From assembly GCF_007827595.1 (NCBI RefSeq), contig NZ_VISR01000004.1:1-64000 (forward strand): a stretch of 64,000 nt of DNA, written 5' to 3'. The stretch is from Streptomyces sp. BK340 (GTDB taxonomy: Bacteria; Actinomycetota; Actinomycetes; Streptomycetales; Streptomycetaceae). The notes beneath the pieces were generated by a model. It saw nothing but the letters and a program-made list of their open reading frames with translations, did no database searches and was not told the origin of the DNA. Shown here piece by piece: positions 19,001-28,400 of the stretch. Made by a program: the position numbers and the translations under genes. Position 1 is the stretch's first letter; each line of letters opens with the position of its first letter.

Positions 19001-20036
19001 CCGGTTTGGCACCGTCGGCGTTGGTCACTCCGTCGTCGGAGCACGGCTTGTAGCTGCGCTCGATGAACCCGGGCCACAGGTCGAAACCGTCTCCCGCCCA
19101 GGAGGACTGGTTGTTGCTGTTGGAGGTGCGGCCGTCGATGCCGCCGGAGGAGTACGCGAGGCCCACTTGCGGTTTGAAGGCACCGGGCACGTCGGGTACG
19201 GGCATGTCGTAGGACCAGGTGAAGTCGCCCGTGTTGAGGTTGGTCTGCCACGCAGAGGACGGGGACAGCTGTGTGGCTTTGTAGTCGCCCTGGTCGCTGG
19301 AGGTGCCGGCTGTGGCAGCGAGCAACACGGGGGCGGCGCTGTCCTTGGCCGGTACGGTCAGTGCCGTGGCCGTGAGGGTCTTCGCCGCGGCGTCGTTGTG
19401 CGAGGCCAGAGGCGTGGCCTTCGAGCACTTTGCGTCTTGCGGGCGGGTCGCAGCGCAGGCAGGCAGCTGCACCAGCTTCAACCGTGATGCGTAGGCGCCG
19501 CCGTAGGCCTGGGCGAAGGCGGAGTAGTCCAGGCTGATGCCGACGGTGTTACCGGTGGCATCAGGTCGCTGTTTGAGGGAGAACAGCAGTCCGTTGACGC
19601 CGGCGCGCAGGGCGGTCTTCTGGTCGAGAATCCGGAGGGTAGCGCTGCCCTTCAGCGGGGTGTGGGAGGTCTTCCCGGCCTTGGTCAGCGGCGTGTGTTG
19701 TGCCGTCTTCGGTGTGATGAGAGTGATGGGCAGGCTGCCGGCCCGCACTGCTTTGCTCTTGGTGCCGGGCTGAAGGGACACCGTGGCGGAGCCGGGTTTG
19801 GCCCAGGCATGTCTGGGTCTGGCCTTGGGCGTTCGTGGCGCGCCGTCGTCCAGGCGGGGCCGTGGCGTGACGCTGTGTCCGGACAGCGGCTTTTCCGAAG
19901 CGGGTATGAGTGGTTCGTTGTCCGCTGCTGTTGCGGAGGTGGTCGAGGCCTGGAGGATCGAGCCCACCAAGACAGCGGAAATGAGGACGGCAACCCGGCG
20001 TCGCATGCCCATCGCCGTCATCCGTGCTCGCATCAC
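13068..20036 (-). CDS. Secreted RHS polymorphic toxin with HINT domain and ADP-ribosyltransferase-like tip
   Basis: A 2,322-residue protein. The N-terminus has an RRR n-region and a hydrophobic stretch (VAVLISAVLVGSILQAS), consistent with a signal peptide. A SpvB/TcdB-like region (FTWSYDMPVPDVPGAFKPQV) is followed by many YD repeats (YTYDQRGN, YSYDEAGN, YLYDADGNRL) that build the RHS cage, and by the core signature near residue 1860 (LGARDYDPSTGHFLSADPLL ... DPSGL). About residues 2055-2198 form a HINT module: CSFSPSTPVLL, TTANHPFWD, TYYVLAGATPVLVHN, expected to cleave itself and free the tip. The tip (about 2199-2322) starts TTFYHGANVQSLVDIL, has GGFFVATHYGDAEYFA, and ends with FEGEEFHIP, an H/Y/E pattern of ADP-ribosyltransferase folds. 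Operon partners: a LamG protein 113 bases upstream and an immunity gene. Confidence 0.88.
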   Translation of the reverse strand: MMRARMTAMGMRRRVAVLISAVLVGSILQASTTSATAADNEPLIPASEKPLSGHSVTPRPRLDDGAPRTPKARPRHAWAKPGSATVSLQPGTKSKAVRAGSLPITLITPKTAQHTPLTKAGKTSHTPLKGSATLRILDQKTALRAGVNGLLFSLKQRPDATGNTVGISLDYSAFAQAYGGAYASRLKLVQLPACAATRPQDAKCSKATPLASHNDAAAKTLTATALTVPAKDSAAPVLLAATAGTSSDQGDYKATQLSPSSAWQTNLNTGDFTWSYDMPVPDVPGAFKPQVGLAYSSGGIDGRTSNSNNQSSWAGDGFDLWPGFIERSYKPCSDDGVTNADGAKPGDLCWAYDNATLSFNGHSGELIATGTNSFRLKGDDGTRVDRIYGKTGDDRDNGDNDQEYWRVTTTDGTQYYFGYNKLPDWSTGDETTDSTWTTPVFGDDTDDKCHKDTFADSWCQQAWRWNLDYAVDTHGNAIAYYYTKETNYYARNLKAADETVYDRGGYLDRIEYGLKSSAMYSAKPLAKVDFTSAERCLPETGVTCDASTIGDKSFYWYDTPWDLNCKSGADCYNGNPSFWTRKRLTDVTTEVRQSDGTYAPVDTWKLDHRWGKSDIDYQLLLDSLQHTGRSASPEITLPKVTFAYDQRTNRLKIDGDNTAPFIKERLSGISDETGGDVTVDYSTAACDASDLPTPQTNTTRCFPVYFTKEGAKDPTLQWFNKYVVDSVTQTDRTKSSPEMVTRYRYLDGAAWHYDDDDGLTKEKYKTWSTWRGYAHVRVQAGGQEPVGMKSQADHYFLRGMDGDKAAPTGGTKSVTVSDDSGGTITDHNSVAGFEYKTEQYSGPDGKILNKTVNTPWHHETGKRVRSWGTTTANLTATASTRTWTSLDDGAGSTWRTTYQTHSFEDTAGRVTQTDDFGDESTAKDNQCTRTTYADNTTSWILDAPSRVETVAVKCADVPDRSKDVLADIRTAYDKNDYGAAPTKGDATRTATLKSHDGKTATYLETETAFDGYGRPTTATDITATVTATETTSPARTTRKDGRTTTTVYTPSTGFPTTSTVTTPPATVGDATTAQTTTTTYDTVRSRPISVVDTNGKRTDTTYDALGRTLKVWKPNRSKASNDTPNYEFSYTIADGKPTAVGTTTLFGTGRRTSYTLYDGFLRQRQTQAPGPDGGRLIGDAFYDERGLTSKAFAPYYNTSAPSPDLLALDDALAVETQTWNTYDGLGRVTKSQQIAGNGDNGKVLSTTTTAYGGDRVTVTPPKGATPTTTVADARGRTTQLWQYHGTTPTGAPDKTLYEYNPAGKLTKLTDPAGNNWTYTYDQRGNQTVAIDPDKGETDSYYTDRNQLDHTVDADKNKITHVYDGLGRETETRQGDASGALLTKHVWDPTGYKGQLASATRYIGGASGSAYTTTYSLYDTLYRPHRTTVTIPAAEGDLAGSYQSNIQYNVDGTVQSTSYPAAGSLTAETISPTYDDALRVKTLSGSGGATYLTNTVYSYTGKPLQYTYQAAGAKKTDVTNTYDWGTQRLHNSSVNREDIAGTDKSATYSYDEAGNITSIGDVSRDGTDNQCFTYDYVGRLTEAWAQNTPACATTPTASVLGGPAPYWQSYTYDLSGNRRTETQHDISGDTTKDINRTYSYPTSGSKRPHALTQVDTTGPNGISQDTYTYDDAGNTATRTINGDQQTLTWDAEGHLSQVTKPDGNGGTKTTSYLYDADGNRLITHTDADATLYLGNTQITLAKGSTAKKATRYYDLGGGNQAIRTSDNRLSFLLGDHHGTSELAINATDLTLQQRRSTPFGASRGKAPANWPGDKGFVGGTQDNTTGFTHLGARDYDPSTGHFLSADPLLDPSNPQQLNAYAYANGSPVTNSDPSGLITYDKAAYPDSSGHCTGGWNACGAGNHGLNTGGRSTGNGSGRSYTVGKDGQPVFNGLRIPTMKELVALNPQLDPRHATYFEYFSAFAKSKCDSLGNKEFCAAAKRAGFLWGEENDPWGVKATIHCITGRGDCGEALVEDVITLATLDWGSFARGLLVRGATKAAVKEAGESAVLSMLRGACSFSPSTPVLLKNGRTKPIGKVRPGDKVAVADPQTGKRNGARRVTAQLVHHDNDLVDVTVRAVNGGNATLHTTANHPFWDDTDHAWVPAGSLRTGHSLNTAADKHVQVVGVENEPGEADMYNLTVEHMHTYYVLAGATPVLVHNAGCPTTTFYHGANVQSLVDILNNGLDASKAAANYTDGPGGFFVATHYGDAEYFAMRSGSSRGIIKVTISDDAMVQLREAGAVTRSIPEGPKSMRFEGEEFHIPTSAFGLFNQLRASGGINVSP

Positions 20037-20149
20037 GATCGTTCCGTCCTCATCCTTCGCGTCTTGCCGTACGTCATGGGTGCGCTACGGGGCGTAGCTA
20101 CTGCTGTGCCTGCTTGGGGCAGTCGTGGTGCTGTGGAGGGGTGCCCGGG

Positions 20150-23100
20150 TCAGGGGCCTGCCGTGGTGTCCAGGTCGGCTCCGCCGGACAAGCTCGCGAT
20201 CTGCGCCTCGTTGGCTGCTCCCTGCATGACCCACACGTCGTCGATGGCGCCGCTCCAGTACTCGCCCCAGGTGGTGGAGCTGGTCCTGAGCCGGCCGAGC
20301 TGCAGGCCCTTGGTGGCGGCGAAGGGCAGGACCGAGGTGTTCCAGGAGACTTTCTCGGTGCAGTCGGGGTCGTTGGGGACACCGTCGTCGTTATCGTCCG
20401 CGCACGGTGTGACTTGCGTCTGGCCGTCGACGTAGAGGGACATCCGCCCGGCGAAGGCGTCGTAGACGACGATGATGTTGTTCCAGTCGGTGTTGTTCTG
20501 GAAGTTGCTGTGCTCGGCCGTGGCGGTCGCCGCGGTGGTGCTGTCCGCGTTGGCCATGACCAGCTGCCACCGGCCGGCATGGGCGGAGTCGGTTGCGTCG
20601 GGTACGTAGCGGACCGCGAACCCGCTGTTGTTGGTGCCGGCCATGCTCATCACGGTGACCGGCTTGGCCGGGCGGCTCGGGGCGGTGACCCAGGCGGAGA
20701 CGGTGAAGCTCCTGCTCGTGTCGATCGGGGAGGCGCTGGTCGAAGCAGATCCGGTGCCCTGGCTGCTCAGGACGAGGTCGCCACCACCGATGGGGTTGTT
20801 CAGGCTGACGTTGTCGATCTTCGCCGCGCCGACGAGCGTGAGGGGGTGCTGGGTGTGGTCCTCTCGCGTGAGATCGTCGGGCGAGGTCGCCGGGCTTCCG
20901 GAGGAGGCATCGACCCTCCAGCGGCCTTCCACAGTGGCCTGGCTGTTGAACATGGCGGCGATCTCCGGGGCGGACAGTGCACGGTCGTACAACTGGACGC
21001 CGGAGATCTGCCCCGGGAAGAAACTCGCAGGCACGCCGCTGTAGTTGCCCGCGCCGATCTGCACCGGGCCGCTGCCGTAGAACGGGGCGTCGAACTTCGT
21101 GGTGGCCACCCACTTGCCCTGCACATACAGCCGCAGATCGTTGGTGACGGCGTCGTAGGAGCCGACGATCTGGGTCCATTCGCCGCCCGGTGCCAGGTCC
21201 GGGTCACCCTGTGATGCGCGGACCGGTGTGCCGTTGGCGGTGTCCTGGGTGTACTGGTTGAACGACCAGCCGTAGGCGGGTGAGTAGTACAGCTCGAATC
21301 CCGGCTTCACCGTGCCGGTCTGGGTGGCGATGACCGCCGGGCGGGTGGGCTTGGTCTTGGGCAGCTTCGCCCAGGCAGTGACGGAGAAGCTGCGCTGGTT
21401 GTTGATGTAGGGCCCTGCGGTCGTCGCGTAGTCGTCGACACCGTCCAGACTCAGCGCCGCGCCGGACCGGCCGGGCTTGCCAGCAGTAGCGCCGCCCTTG
21501 AACACGGCCGGGCTGACCTCCGCGCGGCCGGACACCTGCGTCCTCGTGGTGCCGTCGTCATTCGTGGCCGGCTCATCCAGGGGGAAGACCGCACGGGCTG
21601 GGCGACCGGTACCGATGGACTGCTTGTTGTAGAGGCTGCTTACCTCGCTCGCCGCAAGCGGCTTGTCATACAGGCGGACGTCGTCGATGGTGCCGGGGAA
21701 GAAGCTGCCCGCTGCGCCGTCGTGGGAGCCGGCGCCGATCTGCAGGCCTCGCCGCGCGTCCCAGGGCGTGGAGTAGGGGGTGGTTCCGGCGAGCGTTCCG
21801 TTGACGTACAGGGACAGCTGACCGGCCGAGGAGCTGTAGATGCCCGCCAGATGCACCCATGCGCCCGCTTTCACGCCGCCTGCGGCGGACTGCATCACCC
21901 GCACAGGGGTGGCCGTGGTCGTGTCGGCCGAGTACTGGTTGAACGCCCACCGGTCGTTGGTCTTGGAGTAGTACAGCTCAAAGCCCGGGGCGTTGTTGCC
22001 CGGCTGGGCGGCGACCACCGCGGCGGCGGCCGGCATCTTGTCGAGCTTGACCCATGCGGTCACCGAAAAGCCGGTGGAGGTGTCCACGGTCGGAATGTCG
22101 GAGACCAGGTAGTCGTCCACGCCGTCCAGTGACACCGCGTTTCCATCGACTCCCGCGGCACCGAGCGTCGGGCTTCCCTTCAGATCCAGGGTCCGGGCTG
22201 CGGACGAGCCGGCTGCCTGGGTCGCGCCCGAGGCCTCGTCCAGCTTCCACTCAGCGCGGGTGGGCTGGCCGGACTTCACGCGGAAGACGTAGCGCGACTG
22301 CTCGCTGATGCGGCCTGCGGAATCAAATGCCTGCGCGTAGAGGAAGTTGGTACCGGAGCGCGTGGGCCGGAAGCTGACCGTTCTGGCCGCGCCGCCCGTG
22401 GTGGCCACCTCGTTGTCCGACGAGGGTTCCTCGTTGATGCCGAACCAGTACTTCACCACGTCGGTGTCCGACGCATCCAGAGTGAAGGTGCCGTAGCGGC
22501 CCACGCCGTCGTAGACCGGGTCGTTCGGGTCGCTGTCGTCCTTGGACGGATAGTCACCGGAGGTGATCTTCGGTCCCTCGGGTGTCTTGGTGTCCCAGAC
22601 GAAGTAGCAGCCCGTCGCCGAGCCCGCGTCCGACCATGGCGAAGGGCTGTAGATCTTGCCCTGGTCGTAGTCCCAGGCCCGCGCCAACCAGGCCACGGTC
22701 TTGTCTCGGGGGATCGTCTTGCTGGTGCCTGGGAGATTCTCGGTCAGTGTGATGCTGAAGTCCTTCCCGGAGGGCTTGGACTTCAGGTCTTCCTTCTTGG
22801 AAGTCCACTGGGGCTTGAAGCCGCTTCCGGCGTCCCACCACAGCTGGAACTGCACAGCCACCTGGTCCTTGTCCGGGTCCGTGACCTTGTTCGCGCTGAG
22901 CTGGGGCAGGCTGCGGATGTAGGCCTTCTTCTCCGGCTTCTTGCAGATTCCTCCAGGCTCCTGGTTCAGCTGCGACATGGGAATCTGCGTCGGCGGCTTG
23001 TTGTACTTCACCCGCAGATATGCGTCATCGGAGAACCGCTTCCAGCCGTACTTGTCGCCCTCGTCGGCTGCCCTCAGACCAAAGGAGGTGTAGTCCGACC

Positions 23101-24493
23101 CGTGGGAAGCTGCGTACTTCACTGCGGCCGTTGCGTCCAGTTCGAGCTTGCTCGAGGGACAGTCGGCGCCTCCGCCCATGGCCACGGACTTCGAGTCCAG
23201 CTGTTCAAGCCAGTTGTCCGCCGAGCTGTTCCACGTCGTGTCGGAGTCGAACGGCTTGGTGCGCCAGAGTTGGACCGACCGAGCGCTGCACGACCCCGAC
23301 CACGTCTCCTGCGCGACGAACGTCGCACTGAGGATGGTCTTCCCGGAGATGTCTGCGGTGGGGAACCGGTAGAATAGGCGCTTCACGTCGTAGGGCGCGC
23401 AGTAATACCAGCCGCAATAGCCGACACCGGCGTCCTTGTCCCCGTTGAACCGCCACTGCGGCTCAGAGGCCCAGTACCGCGAGACCATCGTCCACTCCCC
23501 CGCCTTCGGGGTGTAGGTCTGCGGATCGATGTAGACCGGGAACGTCGTGTCCGAACCCGTCAACAGCCCGTGGTCAGGGGTGAGTTTCAACTCGCTGCCG
23601 TCGGTCGCGACGTCGACGCCGATCGGGGCCACCTTCGCCCCGTCACCGGGCGCGTCCGCGGCATCAGACCCGTCACCGGCTTTGGTACGTGCGGCAGCAA
23701 GGCTTTTGGCTCCGGTCGAAGCCGGTGTGGGTTGGGTGGAGTCCCACATCATGGGTTTGGCTGCTTGGAAGACCACGCCGCCGGCGTTGTCGTCGATGGC
23801 TGCCAGGCCGCCGGAGGTCGCTTCCTGCAGGGCCAGGCCCGGGGATGCCACCTTCAGCTTCAGTTCGGCCAGAGCAGGGTTCTTGGCTGCTTCGGGGGTA
23901 TTGACCACCAGCAGTTCGGAGTAGCCGTCCGTGGTGGCCTTCATCTTCAAGTCCACGTCGGGCAGCACATTGGCGTAGGTGGCGGTGTCGCCGTCCAGTG
24001 TCGGGGCAGGCAGGGCGGCCGGCCACGAGAACGACAGTTTCTTCCCCGACCGCTCCAGAGAAACCAGGGGGCCCGTGCCTCCACCGGAAAAGGCCAGCCC
24101 GACTGCCGCCGCCTTCGGAACCACCGTGCCGTCGGACTGCCTCGCGAGTGTGTTGTCGATCGCCTTCCACTGGCCGGCAACGCGGGTGCGGACCGGCTTG
24201 AGATGCTGCACGGCTTCCATCTGTCCGTCGGGCGTCGCGTAGACCTCGCTCGACTCCGTACGCAACGACGTCTCCTCGACGTTGCTGCCGCCCGCCTCAG
24301 CCGCCTTCTCAGCAGCCGACACCGTCACGGCCGCCCGGATCTTGCCGGCACCCGACACCCTGGCCGGGTACGGCGTGGCCTGAGCGGCACTACCGCCGTT
24401 CCCCAACGACGGAACACCGGTCGTCACCACGACGGCTACAGCCAGACCAAGCACTGCTTTGGCCGCACCACGCCGCCCCCGGGACGCGCTCAT
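20150..24493 (-). CDS. Secreted LamG-repeat protein paired with the RHS toxin
   Basis: A 1,447-residue protein from the ATG at 24493; the frame is open 36 bases further up but MSASRGRRGAAKAVLGLAVA is a clean signal-peptide start. After an Ala-rich region come a domain resembling those found before RHS proteins (QWKAIDNTLARQSDGTVVPK), a DNRLRE-like segment (about 330-510, VARYWASEPQ-type beta repeats) and three LamG/concanavalin-like jellyrolls starting near residues 746, 968 and 1188, each with SLDGVDDY or an equivalent and FSVTAWVKL/AWAKL/SAWVT. Such proteins precede RHS toxins in Streptomyces operons; binding of cell-surface glycans or help in toxin display are plausible roles. It is secreted or wall-associated. 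Confidence 0.85.
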   Translation of the reverse strand: MSASRGRRGAAKAVLGLAVAVVVTTGVPSLGNGGSAAQATPYPARVSGAGKIRAAVTVSAAEKAAEAGGSNVEETSLRTESSEVYATPDGQMEAVQHLKPVRTRVAGQWKAIDNTLARQSDGTVVPKAAAVGLAFSGGGTGPLVSLERSGKKLSFSWPAALPAPTLDGDTATYANVLPDVDLKMKATTDGYSELLVVNTPEAAKNPALAELKLKVASPGLALQEATSGGLAAIDDNAGGVVFQAAKPMMWDSTQPTPASTGAKSLAAARTKAGDGSDAADAPGDGAKVAPIGVDVATDGSELKLTPDHGLLTGSDTTFPVYIDPQTYTPKAGEWTMVSRYWASEPQWRFNGDKDAGVGYCGWYYCAPYDVKRLFYRFPTADISGKTILSATFVAQETWSGSCSARSVQLWRTKPFDSDTTWNSSADNWLEQLDSKSVAMGGGADCPSSKLELDATAAVKYAASHGSDYTSFGLRAADEGDKYGWKRFSDDAYLRVKYNKPPTQIPMSQLNQEPGGICKKPEKKAYIRSLPQLSANKVTDPDKDQVAVQFQLWWDAGSGFKPQWTSKKEDLKSKPSGKDFSITLTENLPGTSKTIPRDKTVAWLARAWDYDQGKIYSPSPWSDAGSATGCYFVWDTKTPEGPKITSGDYPSKDDSDPNDPVYDGVGRYGTFTLDASDTDVVKYWFGINEEPSSDNEVATTGGAARTVSFRPTRSGTNFLYAQAFDSAGRISEQSRYVFRVKSGQPTRAEWKLDEASGATQAAGSSAARTLDLKGSPTLGAAGVDGNAVSLDGVDDYLVSDIPTVDTSTGFSVTAWVKLDKMPAAAAVVAAQPGNNAPGFELYYSKTNDRWAFNQYSADTTTATPVRVMQSAAGGVKAGAWVHLAGIYSSSAGQLSLYVNGTLAGTTPYSTPWDARRGLQIGAGSHDGAAGSFFPGTIDDVRLYDKPLAASEVSSLYNKQSIGTGRPARAVFPLDEPATNDDGTTRTQVSGRAEVSPAVFKGGATAGKPGRSGAALSLDGVDDYATTAGPYINNQRSFSVTAWAKLPKTKPTRPAVIATQTGTVKPGFELYYSPAYGWSFNQYTQDTANGTPVRASQGDPDLAPGGEWTQIVGSYDAVTNDLRLYVQGKWVATTKFDAPFYGSGPVQIGAGNYSGVPASFFPGQISGVQLYDRALSAPEIAAMFNSQATVEGRWRVDASSGSPATSPDDLTREDHTQHPLTLVGAAKIDNVSLNNPIGGGDLVLSSQGTGSASTSASPIDTSRSFTVSAWVTAPSRPAKPVTVMSMAGTNNSGFAVRYVPDATDSAHAGRWQLVMANADSTTAATATAEHSNFQNNTDWNNIIVVYDAFAGRMSLYVDGQTQVTPCADDNDDGVPNDPDCTEKVSWNTSVLPFAATKGLQLGRLRTSSTTWGEYWSGAIDDVWVMQGAANEAQIASLSGGADLDTTAGP

Positions 24494-24550
24494 CTTTCCC
24501 CCGCTCTCCCGACCCCATAAAGTCCCCACACGGGAGTCACATGAACTTCA

Positions 24551-24566
24551 AAAGTCCCGGGACTTT
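24551..24566. promoter_or_regulatory. 16-bp perfect palindrome upstream of the LamG/RHS operon
   Basis: AAAGTCCCGGGACTTT is its own reverse complement. It lies 58 bases upstream of the LamG start codon, and a second half-site AAAGTCCCC occurs at 24519-24527, between the palindrome and the gene. The position fits an operator for the toxin operon on the minus strand. Confidence 0.5.
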
Positions 24567-25444
24567 AACTGCGCCTTACTTGCACACGTCAAGCGCCTGA
24601 CGGACGGTCAGCACTACTGACGCTTTACGCAAGCACCGCCACTTCAGCCACCTGCCCGAATTGCCGGGACACGCAGGCCACATGCCGGAATACCACACCT
24701 CTCACGACGGATATATCGGGCATGAATGCCCATACACCTCATCAGAATCAAGACAACTGCCTGAACATCGACTTCGGAGGATGCACCTCCACTTTGCGTG
24801 AAATTTGACATTCCATGAGGGGGAACCGGGGCCTCCGTCACACGCCACAGGCCTCAGCAAAACAAGACTCAAGACACGGCCTGGCGCTGCCACCGCCTCC
24901 AGACCCGGCGAGGAGCTGACCGCCGAGCCCCGGCGTGCGACGCACTCCCCAGCCCGCCGCACGACACCGCTCCCCGCTCCCCGCTACACCCAGCGCTGGC
25001 CTCACCAGCTACTGGCCCCGCTCTCGCCGACCACCCCAGCTGCACAATGCAACATAGGTCGGGGTCTTCACCCTCGACCGCGCGAGCAGCCCACACCGCC
25101 AGCGTCATTCCTCCACCGAAGGTCCGGCACAGCACCGCACCGGCGTTCGTGCGCTGGCAGATGCCACGCAGCCGCACCAAGCTTGGCCGGAGCCGACTCG
25201 ACGCTGTCCTTCCCGTGAGGCGGCGCGGCGCTTCCCGGCCGCCTGGCGCATCTCCTGGGTGCTTGTGGAGCACGGCCTCGGCCTGCTCGTGGATACCTGG
25301 GCGGCGTGCGGGGTCGGTGAACTCGCCGAGCCCATCGACGACCGCGACGACCCCGTCGAAGGGTCGAGTCAGCGGCTGGCTGGAGAGATTCGTGCGAGCG
25401 ATTCACGGCGGTGACTCGGGGCCGGGCCGTTCTCGTGCTGCCCG
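24567..25444. other. Gene-poor region between the RHS and caspase operons
   Basis: Nearly 900 bases without a convincing gene. The open frames present have Pro/Arg/Ser-rich shadow-like compositions and no ribosome-binding sites. A short plus-strand stretch near 25225-25411 (FPAAWRISWVLVEHGLGLLV, then DTWAACGVGELAEP) has coding-like codons and may be a gene fragment, but I cannot name it. The 24570-24800 part is AT-richer than the surroundings. Confidence 0.4.
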
Positions 25445-28400
25445 TCAATCCAGGTAAGGCTCGAAGTCCCAGTAGGGGCGGGTCCGCTGGCGGGCGGAGA
25501 CGGTGTGCGGGTGCTGGGCGCCCAGCGTGCGGGTGAGCCCGAGCAGAGCGTCCTCCTCCAGCTTTCCCGCCTCCTCGCGTTCACGGCCGGCCCGCAGGTC
25601 CGCGGCGAGCGCCACCTGGCAGGAGAGGGTAAGCGGGTGTTCCTGCCCGAGCGTGTGCCGGGCCCGGCGCAGGGTGTCCCGGCTCAGCTCGACAGCGTCG
25701 GCGATCCGGCCGTTCAAGTTGCAGGCGCTGGCCGCGTTGAGGGCGCAGCCGAGGACCCAGGGGTGGTCGGCACCGAGGGTGGCGGTGAGGCTCACAAAGG
25801 ACGTCTCGAGTGTCGACATGGCCTCGGCGCGTTCACCGGCGACCTGCATGACGAGCCCGGAGTTGGAGAGCATGCCGGTGGCTACAGGGTGGGAGGGCCC
25901 GAGGAGGGCTCGGTAGCCGGCCTCGGCCTCGTCGATCAGCTCCCGTGCCTGCGATAGATCGCCGTGTTCCCGCAGGTAGCTGCCGTAGTTGGTGATGAGG
26001 GCCAGGGTGCGGTAGTGCTCGCGACCGTGCACCTCGGCCACCTGGTCGAGGAGACTTGCCATCTCGCGCCCCACGTCCTGCCTCTGGCCCCCCTCGCGCC
26101 GGCGGCACATGACCAGCAGTCCGCGGGCCGACAGGGTCTGCGGATGCCGTGGGCCCAGCACCTGAACATGGAGGCGGGCCACCGACTCCTGGCGGGCGAG
26201 CGCATCACGATAACGGCCCAGTAGACGCAGGTCGTTGGAAAGGGCGTTGCCCGAACGGAGGGTGTCCATGTGCCTCGCACGCCAGACGCTCTCCTGGCGG
26301 GCAAGAGTCTCCAGATCGAATTCACACGCCTCGGCGTACCTGCCCAGAAGTCGCAGCCCGACACCGAGGTCATGCTGGGCGGCCATCGTGGCGAGCTCAT
26401 CCAGGCCGAGCAGCCGTCGCATGCCATCGAGGACCTCACGCTGAATCTCATGGGCCTCCTGGTACCGCCCCAGGAGACGGAGGCTGTTGGCCATGGCTCC
26501 CTGGGTGTTGAACTCGCCGAGCTCGTTGCGCTGGTCGGCGGCTCTCAGCCTCTGCAAGACGCCGCGGTCGTGGTCGTACGCCTCACGGAACCGGCCGCTC
26601 GCCCGCATGATGTTGCTCTCCTGCATGGTCAGGTCGAGCATGGGCGGGTCCAGCGGGTCCATGGTCCGGGACCAGCGGTCACGGACGCGAGGGGCGAGGT
26701 CCAAGCCACTCTGGTACTGCCCGCTGCGGAAGCAGTAGCGCAGGCAGTTCAGGACGGTCTCCTGGACCCGGGGCTGGGCGCTGCTCAGCGCGCCCGAGGG
26801 CTCTAGGTGGGGCAGCAGCTCCGCGTACCGGGGCCAGTTACGGCTGTCGAGGGGGTTGCCGGGGTCGGCCTGGGCCAGCAGGGTGCGGACTGCCTGGCGG
26901 TGCACAACTCGTCCGTCCTCACTGGTCAGCTTGGAGACGATGTCGTGGACCAGCCGGTGTATGTGCACCGACTCCTGGTACGGGCCCGTCTCGGTGCCAT
27001 CCGGTCCGCGGGTTTCGCGGGTAAGCACCGAGTAGTTGACCAGCGTGTCCAGTGCCCGGGTCCAGGCTCGCGAGTCGGTGGCCATCCATCGCAGTTCCTC
27101 GGGGAGTTCGGCCTGTGGGCAGGAACGGATGAGACCGAGGGGGATGCGGCCCGGTGCGAAGGCCGTGCACAGGCTTAGGACATCGACGGCCTGGGGCTGG
27201 ACGCGGCTGAGCTGGTTGAGCAGTATCGACCAGGATGTCATGGACGATTGCGGGAATCCGTCGCTGGCGGCGGGAGCGTCGACCGTGGAAAGCCCCCGCT
27301 CTCGGACCATGCGTAGGTACTCGGGCGCTGCCATGCCCGACCCGCCGAGCCAGCCGGCGGCTTGCACCAGCGGCAGTGGGATGTCTTCGCACTCGGCCGC
27401 CACCTCGTCGGCCTGCTCGGCGGTGATGTGCGGGGCTTGGCGCATCAGATAGGCGGTGGACTCAGCACGATGGAAGGCCGGAACATCCAAGATGTCGGTA
27501 TCTTTGCTCCAGGCCCGGTTACGCGAGGTGATCAGGACGTGGCCGGGGCCCTGTGGAAGCAGCGCGTTGATGCCGTCGGTGTCTTCCCAACCGTCGAAGA
27601 TCAGCAGCCAGTTGGTGTACGGCTCCCCGCGCCGCAGCCCGTTGAGCACCGCGCGGATACGCTCGCCCGGCTCGCTGCCGATCCGCACGCCGAGTCCCAC
27701 AGCGAGTTCGCCGAGCCGGTCGCGCAGGATGCTGCGGTCCTCGGAATTGACCCACCACACCAGATCGTAGTCCGTACTGAAGCGGTACGCGTACTCGGCG
27801 GCCAGCTGGGTCTTCCCTATGCCGGACATGCCCAACAGGGTGCAGACCGCGGCACCACGCTCGGCGTCGGCAAGCCGCTGGTGGAGGGCGGTGAGCAGGT
27901 CGTCGCGGCCGGTGAACCGCGGGTTCCGGCGCGGGACCTCGCCCCAGATCTCGCAGCGGGTCCCGGGGTAGCGGGCTCGGCCCGCGGACGGCCTCGGGAC
28001 GCGCTGGCGCTCCAGGCCGAGTCGACTCAGCAGGCGCTCCTCGGCAGCCTCCTCACTCAGCCCCCACAGGCTGGCCGGCTCCAGGACGGCGGTGGCCGGG
28101 AGCAGGGGCCGGTTGGTGAGGTTGACGGCGGCGAAGCGGTCGGCGTGCGTGGCGATGAAGCCACTCAGTGCTTCGTTCCAATCACCCGCGGGGCGCGGGC
28201 CGAGGCTGAAGAACCAGTCATCGAGGACCAGCAGCACCCGCCCGCCGGACAGCAATAGGTCACCGAGAGAGTCCTCCAACGACACCTCGCGCGGAGGGTC
28301 CCAGCGCTGCAGCGCTGCCCGGTGGCCGTGGCGCTCCAGGCACTGCGCGATCCACGCCGCCCAAGCCCGGCGATGACCGGCGTAGACGATCAAGAGACTC

